A DNA stretch of 7,889 bases. Source: Romboutsia faecis (GTDB lineage Bacteria; Bacillota; Clostridia; Peptostreptococcales; Peptostreptococcaceae). The translations under genes were made by a program, and so were the position numbers. The notes below the pieces were generated by a model. It did no database searches. It saw only the letters and a program-made list of their open reading frames with translations, and was not told the origin of the DNA. Shown one piece after another: positions 1-4,833 of the stretch (position 1 is the first letter of the stretch; the number at the start of each line of letters is the position of its first letter). The DNA lies in the NCBI RefSeq assembly GCF_014323405.1, contig NZ_JACRWE010000017.1:1-7889 (forward strand), in the 5' to 3' direction.

Positions 1-12
1 CATAATTTTAAT
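1..12. repeat. 12-bp terminal direct repeat, left copy
   Basis: CATAATTTTAAT at the left end is repeated exactly as the last 12 bases (7878-7889). Joining the two copies gives a continuous intergenic region between the last gene and the resolvase promoter, so the molecule is probably circular, about 7877 bp, with a short overlap. An identical 12-mer placed exactly at both ends is unlikely by chance even at this base composition. Circularity is inferred. Confidence 0.6.
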
Positions 13-13
13 A

Positions 14-43
14 TTGACATCATGTGATTTTGTATAGTAAAAT
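14..43 (+). promoter_or_regulatory. Promoter of the resolvase gene
   Basis: A perfect -35 box TTGACA (14-19) is followed after 18 bp by TAAAAT (38-43), a good -10 box for a vegetative sigma-A-type polymerase. Transcription would start near 50, about 60 nt before the resolvase start codon. The -10 box lies in a 17-nt sequence (36-52) found again at 6712-6728. The -35 box overlaps a TGACA box that may be a resolvase half-site, which would give autorepression. Confidence 0.65.
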
Positions 44-52
44 CAATATATA

Positions 53-105
53 AAGAGGTGTCATTAATAAGTGACATAAGTATATATTAAAATTAAGAGG
101 TGTCA
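53..105 (+). repeat. TGTCA-box cluster upstream of resolvase, candidate res subsites
   Basis: AAGAGGTGTCA occurs twice, at 53-63 and 95-105, exactly 42 bp apart. The first copy starts an inverted pair, TGTCA (59-63) with TGACA (72-76). Another TGACA box lies at 15-19, and one more at 7875-7879 just across the presumed circular junction. Written outward, all five read TGTCA followed by A+T-rich sequence. Tn3-family resolvases bind half-sites starting TGTC next to their own gene, so this is a reasonable res candidate. The spacing does not match a classical three-site res, so the role is inferred. The second repeat copy also supplies the resolvase ribosome binding site. Confidence 0.4.
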
Positions 106-108
106 ATT

Positions 109-717
109 ATGATTTATGGATATATAAGGGTAAGTACAGTTAAACAAGCAAATGAGGGGAACAGTTTGGAAGGGCAGACAAAATTATTATTAGAAAATGG
201 AGTTCCTCAAGAAAATATATTTCAAGATGCATATACAGGAACAAAAGCAGATAGACCACAGTTTAATAAGTTACTAAACGAATTGAAAGAAGGTGATACA
301 TTAGTCGTTACTAAGTTAGACAGATTTGCTAGAAGTATGATAGAAGGTTCTAAAATAGTTAATGATCTAATAGAAAAAGGCGTTAAGGTAAATGTATTAA
401 ATATTGGATTAATGGATAATACACCAGCTTCTAAGCTAATAAGAAATATATTCTTCTCATTTGCTGAATTTGAAAGAGATATGATAGTTGAGCGTACACT
501 TGAAGGAAAGCAAATAAAAATGGAAACTGATGTAGATGCAACATTAGGAAGACCTAAGAAATTTAAAAAGGCTCAAAGAGATACGGCATTACAGTTACTT
601 GAGGACTACTCATATAATGAAGTTGCAAAGAGGACAGGAATAAGCAGAAGAACATTGATAAGATATAAAAAAGAAAATGATTTAAAATTGTTAAAAACAG
701 AATGCGAAGGCAAATAG
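109..717 (+). CDS. Serine recombinase, resolvase/invertase family
   Basis: This 202-aa protein is a site-specific DNA recombinase that cuts both strands through a serine-DNA linkage. On a small plasmid it most likely resolves multimers to monomers. The N-terminal motif YGYIRVST gives Arg7 and the nucleophile Ser9. KLDRFARS (69-76) carries the conserved Asp71, Arg72 and Arg75, and AEFERDMIVERT (119-130) is the start of the long dimer helix. The GRPKKF linker (147-152) leads to a C-terminal helix-turn-helix (about 158-189). Length and domain order match Tn3/gamma-delta-type small resolvases. ATG at 109 is chosen because AAGAGG (95-100) sits 8 nt upstream; an in-frame GTG at 100 overlaps that site. 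No terminator follows, so transcripts may run into the rep leader. The family is certain; resolvase rather than invertase is inferred from context. Confidence 0.93.
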   Translation: MIYGYIRVSTVKQANEGNSLEGQTKLLLENGVPQENIFQDAYTGTKADRPQFNKLLNELKEGDTLVVTKLDRFARSMIEGSKIVNDLIEKGVKVNVLNIGLMDNTPASKLIRNIFFSFAEFERDMIVERTLEGKQIKMETDVDATLGRPKKFKKAQRDTALQLLEDYSYNEVAKRTGISRRTLIRYKKENDLKLLKTECEGK

Positions 718-735
718 AAAACAAAAAAGAAAATA

Positions 736-765
736 TTGTCAATTTATGAGAAAAAGAGTTATAAT
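736..765 (+). promoter_or_regulatory. Promoter of the rep leader transcript
   Basis: TTGTCA (736-741), an 18-bp spacer and a perfect TATAAT (760-765) form one of the strongest promoters in the window. Transcription should start near 772, about 270 nt before the first replication gene. The promoter sits inside a 7-bp inverted repeat, TATTGTC (734-740) and GACAATA (773-779). These resemble the TGTC boxes near the resolvase start, so a protein bound there could regulate it. Confidence 0.75.
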
Positions 766-810
766 ATAAAAAGACAATAGAATAAAGAAAAAAGCCTTAA
801 ATTTTACAGT

Positions 811-841
811 CATATAGAAGTGCTTGCAACACTTAAATATG
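811..841 (+). promoter_or_regulatory. Leader stem-loop 1 with self-complementary loop
   Basis: The inner stem AAGTG (818-822) pairs with CACTT (830-834) and closes the 7-nt loop CTTGCAA. After a 2x2 internal loop, an outer stem CATAT (811-815) pairs with ATATG (837-841). The loop contains the palindrome TTGCAA and, in RNA, CUUG, which fits the YUNR U-turn motif found in fast-pairing antisense target loops. It shares its loop, but not its stem sequence, with stem-loop 2. Confidence 0.6.
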
Positions 842-849
842 ATTAAACG

Positions 850-874
850 TACAAACTGCTTGCAACAGTTAGTA
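850..874 (+). promoter_or_regulatory. Leader stem-loop 2 with the same loop
   Basis: AACTG (854-858) pairs with CAGTT (866-870) around the loop CTTGCAA (859-865). Past an A-A mismatch, TAC (850-852) pairs with GTA (872-874). Stem-loop 1 has AAGTG/CACTT at the same place, so the stems differ by compensating changes while the loop is unchanged, which argues for selection on structure. The 3' side contains GTTAGT (868-873), a possible antiterminator strand. Confidence 0.6.
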
Positions 875-885
875 AGAGTTAGTAA

Positions 886-922
886 AATCTAAGACTTATC
901 ATATATTTATTATACTTAGATT
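886..922 (+). promoter_or_regulatory. Leader stem-loop 3
   Basis: AATCTAAG (886-893) and CTTAGATT (915-922) form a perfect 8-bp stem with a 21-nt A+T-rich loop. The loop contains the -10 box of the opposing promoter (909-914). GATT at 841-844 could pair with AATC at 886-889 instead, giving an alternative fold around stem-loop 2. Confidence 0.45.
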
Positions 923-936
923 GTATCATTTTTCAA
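909..936 (-). promoter_or_regulatory. Antisense promoter opposing the rep leader
   Basis: Read on the minus strand, TTGAAA (complement of 931-936) is followed by a 16-bp spacer and a perfect TATAAT (complement of 909-914). Transcription would start near 902 and run leftward through both GTTAGT copies and both identical-loop hairpins. A promoter facing the rep promoter inside an untranslated leader is typical of countertranscript-controlled plasmids. Confidence 0.6.
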
Positions 937-956
937 GTATAAATGTAAATATAGAT

Positions 957-1019
957 AATTTTAGAATATACAAGCCTTAACTAACGTAAACAGTTATGGC
1001 TTTTTTTAATTCTAAAATT
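957..1019 (+). repeat. 11-bp inverted repeat enclosing the attenuator
   Basis: AATTTTAGAAT (957-967) and ATTCTAAAATT (1009-1019) are perfect reverse complements flanking the terminator hairpin and its T-run. Transcripts that pass the terminator could close this outer stem, which ends 7 nt before the ribosome binding site of the next gene. It may stabilise read-through mRNA or shape access to that site; the role is unknown. Confidence 0.5.
972..1007 (+). terminator. Intrinsic terminator (attenuator) upstream of the rep genes
   Basis: AAGCCTTAACT (972-982) pairs with AGTTATGGCTT (992-1002), 11 positions with one T-T mismatch, around the 9-nt loop 983-991. The T-run is 1001-1007. The terminator lies between the rep promoter and the first replication ORF, so unless it is disrupted the leader transcript ends here. 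It could also stop read-through from the resolvase gene. Confidence 0.75.
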
Positions 1020-1041
1020 TATTTACAAGGAGAATTGAAAG

Positions 1042-1362
1042 ATGAAAAAATATCAAGAACCAAACTATAATATTGATGGAGTAGATTTAAATATCTATAC
1101 AGTAAAAAGAGATGATGATATAGAATACTACGCTGATAAATTAGACTATTTAAAGGCTTATCATAAAGATAAATATAATATGATAACCATGATTATAGAA
1201 ATGACTTCAATTATTCAGCATAATGTTAATGCTTACAATGATGAAAATATATTTAACAAAGATATCTTCGATAAAAATTTTGTAATTAGCGAAATTTCAA
1301 GAGCGAAAAGTGCAAGGGATGTAAGAATTATAAAAAATATAATCAAATCATTTGATAGATAG
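1042..1362 (+). CDS. Hypothetical protein, 106 aa, first gene after the attenuator
   Basis: I do not recognise this protein. It is hydrophilic and rich in Lys, Asp, Asn and Ile, with no signal peptide and no clear transmembrane segment; the Met/Ile-rich stretch near 46-57 is short and broken by charged residues. Secondary structure is probably mostly helical. The start is well supported: AAGGAG (1027-1032) lies 9 nt before the ATG. It is separated by only 29 bp from the replication protein gene and has no promoter or terminator of its own in that gap, so the two are co-transcribed and both lie under leader control. A role as accessory to replication or in copy control is suggested by position only. 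Confidence 0.75.
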   Translation: MKKYQEPNYNIDGVDLNIYTVKRDDDIEYYADKLDYLKAYHKDKYNMITMIIEMTSIIQHNVNAYNDENIFNKDIFDKNFVISEISRAKSARDVRIIKNIIKSFDR

Positions 1363-1391
1363 ACCAATATAATGGGGGAAGTGATTAACTA

Positions 1392-3941
1392 ATGATAAGT
1401 TTAAAAAATATAATAGACGGATTAAAAAGTAATCCGTCTATACTTGAAAATACATTAAATTTATATGGAAGCTATGAAAAAAATAAAAATAGAAACTGTG
1501 TGCATTGTAGTAGTTCAGATGCACTAAAAATAAATAAGAAAAATAATACTTACAAATGCTTTAGTTGTGGAGCTGGTGGGAGTGTAATAGATTTAGTCAT
1601 AAATAAAGAGAAAACTGACTTTATGGGAGCTATAAAAAAGCTATGTATTGATAATGGCATAGAACTACCAAAAGCAGAATATACAGAAGAAGAAAAGAAA
1701 GCTTTTAAAAAGGCTTTAGAAGATAAAAAAGAAATTAATAAATATATATTTAAACTTGAAAATGAGTTAAAAAATCCTAATACAAACATAGATACTAAGT
1801 TTAGGATTAGTTGCCTTATAGATAACTTAAAAGAAAATAAGGACTTCATTAATGATACTGAAATAATTAATTATTCAAAATTTAAAGCAAATAAAACAAT
1901 AAGCATAGATAAATACATATCAGAACATGATGAAGCAGTTACAAATGCTATAAATGGTGCAAAAGGTGGGGAAACTCACCTTCTAATTGCCCCTACTGGA
2001 AGCGGAAAAACCTATTCAATAATAAATATATTAAAAAAATATAAATATAAAGCTATATTTATATTACCTAATAGTGCAAATGTTGAACAAGTAATGTCTG
2101 AATATAATATTCCAGGGGCATACGATAAACTATCGGCAACAGATGCAATGGAAAAAGATAATGTAGTCGTAATGACATGGGATAAGGTATCTAAACTAAC
2201 AGAAGCGGATTTAAGTGAATATATAATAATCATTGATGAAATACATCAAACATATACAGACACATACCGTAAAAAGGCAATAAAAGGCTTGTATGATGTA
2301 TCAAAAAAATTTAAAGGTAGAATAGATATAACTGGGACACCTAATAAGTTAGATTTTGAAATATACAACTATATCACAGAGTATAAGCAAAAAGAACAAA
2401 CCAAGTACAATGTAAAATTATACAATGGTATAGACACAAAAATGATTATAGATATATTAAATAATTCAAATAATTCTTCTCTACTTATGAATGATACAAA
2501 AGAATTAAAATATATATCTACAATGATAAATAAAAAAAGTGATGTAATAACATCAGATACGAAAGAAGCTAGTCAGTTATATAATAATATAATGACTAGA
2601 AGCGATATGGGCGATTTTAAGGTACTTCTAAACACAACAACTATTGTTGCAGGGGTAAACATAAAAAACCCTAATGTAAGCGACATAATAGTGTCAAATA
2701 TAAAAGACCTTGGTACTATAAAGCAATATGTAGCAAGATTTAGGGATTTAAAAGAAGTTAATATACACATATTCAATAACTATCAAGAGGAATGCAAAAT
2801 ATACGATATAGAATGGCTTGTAAATGAAAATATAAGTAAAGCTAGTATATTAAAAGATGCATATAATGTAGCTTGTAATGGAAATACAGAGTTTTCAACA
2901 TTAGGACTAAATATAAATCCAATAAACCTCGATACAAACGTATATTTCAATAGAGATATAAATAATTACGAAGTCGATAGTGTTTACATTAGAAGCCAAG
3001 TATATTCAAAATACTATAATTCAAGAACTCTAGAAAGCTTCAAGGTACTATTAGAAGAATACTTTGAGAACATAGAGATAGTCTATAATATTAAGGCTAA
3101 CGAAGATATAAAAAGGGATAAAGATATATATAAACACGAATTAAAACTATCTAAAGAAGAAGCTATTGATAACCTTGAACAATACAAGGATATACTTATT
3201 GGATATGATGAAATAAAAAAATCAAAATTAAGTAGCAATCTAAAAGAATATTTAAAAATAAATAACTTGTATGTTGAAGATATTCAGAAAGAGTATTTAA
3301 AAAACAATGTCCATAAATTAATAAATGAAAATTCTTTAAAATCTATGATTAGCTTATACGGTAAATATGTTCTAGAAAATAGCTTTAGTCTTGATTTAGC
3401 TTGGAATATGGCTCAAAGAAAGAACAATAAAAAGATATTTGCTAAGATAAACACTATTATTTATGATGAGTTAAAACAAGAATATCCTAATGCTTTTAGC
3501 AATGACTACTCTTTAGAAGTTAGAATTTATAATTTAATAACTCATTACCTATATGAGGGGGTTAGTTACACTCAAGAGCATCTAGAAGATTTATCAGAAG
3601 CTTTAAGGATAGCATTTGGTGATAACTGGTCATTATCTACCAAAAAAATTAGTGCTGTTTTAAATCAAATTTATAATATTGATAGGGTGAAAATAAATTT
3701 AAGTGTCTCAGATAAAAATTACAATTTTTATAAAAATATATTACCAGGAAGTGAGACAAATGAAAAAAGAATAAATGCTTATACAATTAAATCGAGAATA
3801 GATATTTCGGACATAAAAAAGGAACTTGGGGCAACAAGTTCCGATATGAGTTTAGAATACTCTATTCAAAAAAGAAAAGCTAAAATATTAAGCCAACTAG
3901 ATAGTAATCATAAGGAAATACTATTAGAAGGAATATTTTAA
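1392..3941 (+). CDS. Putative replication protein: zinc ribbon plus SF2 helicase
   Basis: This 849-aa protein is by far the largest product and the likely initiator. Residues 36-59 hold a CxxC-x16-CxxC zinc ribbon (Cys36, 39, 56, 59) followed by GAGGSVIDLV, like the CHC2/DnaG primase zinc-binding domain. A charged helical segment (about 95-150) leads to a helicase core with APTGSGKT (200-207, Walker A), DEIH (282-285, Walker B), TGTP (314-317, motif III) and QYVARFR (445-451, motif VI-like arginines). The C-terminal 390 residues show no motif I recognise, and no TOPRIM or other primase catalytic motif is evident. No HUH nickase motif is seen, so rolling-circle initiation looks unlikely. The start has GGGGGAAG (1374-1381) 10 nt upstream. 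It is second in the operon and is followed by a terminator. Helicase identity is firm; the role as initiator is inferred. Confidence 0.8.
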   Translation: MISLKNIIDGLKSNPSILENTLNLYGSYEKNKNRNCVHCSSSDALKINKKNNTYKCFSCGAGGSVIDLVINKEKTDFMGAIKKLCIDNGIELPKAEYTEEEKKAFKKALEDKKEINKYIFKLENELKNPNTNIDTKFRISCLIDNLKENKDFINDTEIINYSKFKANKTISIDKYISEHDEAVTNAINGAKGGETHLLIAPTGSGKTYSIINILKKYKYKAIFILPNSANVEQVMSEYNIPGAYDKLSATDAMEKDNVVVMTWDKVSKLTEADLSEYIIIIDEIHQTYTDTYRKKAIKGLYDVSKKFKGRIDITGTPNKLDFEIYNYITEYKQKEQTKYNVKLYNGIDTKMIIDILNNSNNSSLLMNDTKELKYISTMINKKSDVITSDTKEASQLYNNIMTRSDMGDFKVLLNTTTIVAGVNIKNPNVSDIIVSNIKDLGTIKQYVARFRDLKEVNIHIFNNYQEECKIYDIEWLVNENISKASILKDAYNVACNGNTEFSTLGLNINPINLDTNVYFNRDINNYEVDSVYIRSQVYSKYYNSRTLESFKVLLEEYFENIEIVYNIKANEDIKRDKDIYKHELKLSKEEAIDNLEQYKDILIGYDEIKKSKLSSNLKEYLKINNLYVEDIQKEYLKNNVHKLINENSLKSMISLYGKYVLENSFSLDLAWNMAQRKNNKKIFAKINTIIYDELKQEYPNAFSNDYSLEVRIYNLITHYLYEGVSYTQEHLEDLSEALRIAFGDNWSLSTKKISAVLNQIYNIDRVKINLSVSDKNYNFYKNILPGSETNEKRINAYTIKSRIDISDIKKELGATSSDMSLEYSIQKRKAKILSQLDSNHKEILLEGIF
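1413..1441 (+). promoter_or_regulatory. 12-bp perfect hairpin at the start of the rep coding region
   Basis: ATAGACGGATTA (1413-1424) and TAATCCGTCTAT (1430-1441) are perfect complements with a 5-nt loop AAAAG, 21 nt after the A of the start codon, encoding residues 8-17. On the minus strand the hairpin is followed after four bases by TTTTTT, so it could end leftward transcription and shield the leader. In the mRNA it could slow early translation, and as DNA it could be a protein site. Such a stable stem is unusual in A+T-rich coding sequence. Confidence 0.55.
3805..3842 (+). repeat. Repeat copy and 8-bp hairpin near the 3' end of rep
   Basis: TTTCGGACATAAAAA (3805-3819) recurs exactly at 4090-4104 beyond the rep terminator. 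Directly after the first copy, GGAACTTG (3821-3828) and CAAGTTCC (3835-3842) form a perfect stem with a 6-nt loop. Some theta plasmids, such as pAMbeta1, have their origin just downstream of rep. These elements and the inverted repeat at 4031-4071 mark a candidate origin zone, by inference only. Confidence 0.4.
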
Positions 3942-3946
3942 GTTTT

Positions 3947-3986
3947 AGAGTGTTATGTGATTTCGCCGTCCTTAACACTCTTTTTT
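3947..3986 (+). terminator. Rho-independent terminator of the rep operon
   Basis: AGAGTGTTA (3947-3955) pairs with TAACACTCT (3973-3981) around a 17-nt loop, and a six-T run occupies 3981-3986. It begins 6 nt after the rep stop codon, which fits the end of the rep transcript. Confidence 0.85.
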
Positions 3987-4030
3987 ATTACGATATAAGT
4001 ATACCTGTATTTTTATAAAAAAACAATAAG

Positions 4031-4071
4031 TGGTTTCGAAAAGTCGGAAAAAACACGAGAAAATGAAACCA
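4031..4071. repeat. Inverted-repeat element A (homologue of 7395-7441)
   Basis: TGGTTTC (4031-4037) and GAAACCA (4065-4071) bound a 39-bp element (4032-4070) that aligns without gaps to 7399-7437. I count 25 of 39 identical bases, grouped at the arms, in CGAAAAGT-GG and in GAGAA. The fifth base pair is T-A here and G-C in the other copy, a compensating change. No T-run follows, so it is not a terminator. It looks like a conserved binding, origin or recombination site. Confidence 0.55.
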
Positions 4072-4089
4072 ATAAATTGAGAGTAAAAC

Positions 4090-4104
4090 TTTCGGACATA
4101 AAAA
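4090..4104 (+). repeat. Second copy of the 15-nt repeat TTTCGGACATAAAAA
   Basis: This is an exact match to 3805-3819 inside the end of rep, 285 bp away in the same orientation. It lies in the intergenic region between element A and the promoter of the next gene. A possible initiator-binding repeat, but two copies are too few to call iterons. Confidence 0.35.
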
Positions 4105-4119
4105 TTCAATTATTTTATT

Positions 4120-4149
4120 TTGAAGGTTATTAGTATGTTATAGTAGAAT
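4120..4149 (+). promoter_or_regulatory. Promoter of the HTH/RHH protein gene
   Basis: TTGAAG (4120-4125), an 18-bp spacer and TAGAAT (4144-4149) form a fair promoter. Transcription would start near 4156, downstream of an in-frame ATG at 4148 and upstream of the ribosome binding site at 4178-4183. This supports the start codon at 4193. Confidence 0.5.
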
Positions 4150-4192
4150 GAAATACATTTGTATTACAAAAGTAAACAAGGGGCGAGTTTAT

Positions 4193-4780
4193 ATGGAAAA
4201 AGATAAGTTTAATAATTTAAGTTTAATTGAGCAAGTTGAATATATTAATTCTCTATTAGAGGGAAATAAGACATTAACTAATATCGCAAAGGATATAGGT
4301 ATAGGAAGAAGCACTATAAGAGATAGATTTAAAAAGATAAATTATAGATATAGCAAGGATTTGAACAAATATATAAAAGATATTAACGTCAGTAATACAG
4401 GCGTAATACGAGGTAGTGCAGATGTTATGAAGAATAGACAAAAGGAATTAAATACAATAGATAGAGCAGATTTAAAAAAGTATAACGTCAGTAATACAAG
4501 TATTGATAATTTTAATAGTAATATAAAAGATAAGCTAGTAAATATAACTAATGAATATGAAGTATTAATGGAAATGATTGAGTTATACAAAAGTAATACA
4601 AATGTTTTACAAGGTCAGATATGCATAGATTTACCTATTTGTGATAGTGAGCTAACATCATTTAGAGTAAATAAAAAAGTTCTTAATGATTTTAATGAGT
4701 TTGTAAAACATAATAAGGAATTTAGAAAAATAGACTTAGTTTCTATGGCTTTAAAAGAATATATGGAAAATCATAAATAA
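4193..4780 (+). CDS. DNA-binding protein with HTH and RHH-like ends; partition or copy-control candidate
   Basis: This 195-aa protein has a helix-turn-helix at about 27-48 (TLTNIAKDIGIGRSTIRDRF), a polar, Asn-rich middle and a C-terminal stretch (about 154-193) beginning LTSFRVNKK. That end has the beta-helix-helix pattern of ribbon-helix-helix (CopG/Arc-like) domains. Two DNA-binding modules in one small plasmid protein fit a centromere-binding or copy-control role; single-protein partition systems such as Par of pSK1 are known, but homology to Par is not claimed. ATG 4193 is chosen because AAGGGG (4178-4183) lies 9 nt upstream and the promoter would start transcription after the alternative ATG at 4148. 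A 16-nt sequence (4384-4399) recurs at 4483-4498, so NVSNT appears twice. A 16-bp palindrome overlaps the stop codon. The function is inferred. Confidence 0.75.
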   Translation: MEKDKFNNLSLIEQVEYINSLLEGNKTLTNIAKDIGIGRSTIRDRFKKINYRYSKDLNKYIKDINVSNTGVIRGSADVMKNRQKELNTIDRADLKKYNVSNTSIDNFNSNIKDKLVNITNEYEVLMEMIELYKSNTNVLQGQICIDLPICDSELTSFRVNKKVLNDFNEFVKHNKEFRKIDLVSMALKEYMENHK

Positions 4781-4814
4781 TGCACATATTATAGATGTAT
4801 GTGCATTATTTATG
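4772..4814 (+). terminator. 16-bp perfect inverted repeat at the end of the HTH/RHH gene
   Basis: Bases 4772-4787 and 4799-4814 are perfect reverse complements (core AATGCACAT/ATGTGCATT) around an 11-nt loop. The left arm contains the stop codon (4778-4780). The 3' arm contains ATTATTTATG and is followed by TGTATTTT rather than a clean T-run, so terminator function is likely but not classic. It also lies just before the XRE gene promoter and could be an operator for either neighbouring regulator. Confidence 0.5.
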
Positions 4815-4833
4815 TGTATTTTGCGTTGAAATG

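Larger units (their letters stand above)
785..902 (-). ncRNA. Candidate antisense RNA controlling replication
   Basis: A transcript from the minus-strand promoter at 909-936 would be complementary to leader nt 902 down to roughly 785. It would carry mirror copies of stem-loops 1 and 2 with loops TTGCAAG. The 3' end is uncertain: the minus strand reads GGCTTTTTTC near 786-796, but I see no good hairpin directly before that T-run. Binding would mask the GTTAGT strands and favour the rep-proximal terminator. Existence and size are inferred from the promoter and complementarity only. Confidence 0.45.
772..1007 (+). ncRNA. Structured rep leader RNA with attenuator
   Basis: The roughly 236-nt segment from the predicted start to the T-run at 1001-1007 has no convincing ORF but many pairing elements. 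There are stem-loops at 811-841, 850-874 and 886-922, and a terminator at 972-1007. Two sets of alternative pairings are visible. GTTAGT at 868-873 and 878-883 can pair with ACTAAC (980-985) in the left arm of the terminator. AAGCCTTAA (792-800) duplicates the first nine bases of that arm (972-980) and so could compete for the right arm. The layout matches leaders of plasmids controlled by antisense-driven attenuation (pT181, pIP501). That class is known; its use here is inferred from the sequence. Confidence 0.65.

Noticed and set aside
71..79. Two-codon reading frame GTG ACA TAA after an AGAGGTG box upstream of the resolvase
   Set aside because: The AGAGGTGTCA repeat and TGTCA inverted pair are better explained as protein-binding boxes; so short a frame cannot be supported.
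1963..1982. 6-bp inverted repeat AAGGTG/CACCTT in rep just before Walker A
   Set aside because: Short stem in a region constrained by protein sequence; not distinguishable from chance.
1550..2776. Minus-strand open frames inside the rep gene (1550-1849, 2012-2233, 2573-2776)
   Set aside because: They lie opposite a well-supported coding region, are rich in Ser, Phe and Leu as expected of antisense frames in A+T-rich DNA, and show no recognisable protein motif.
1392..3941. Rolling-circle Rep
   Set aside because: No HUH motif or paired catalytic tyrosine is visible, and the helicase core and leader-type control fit other replicon types better.
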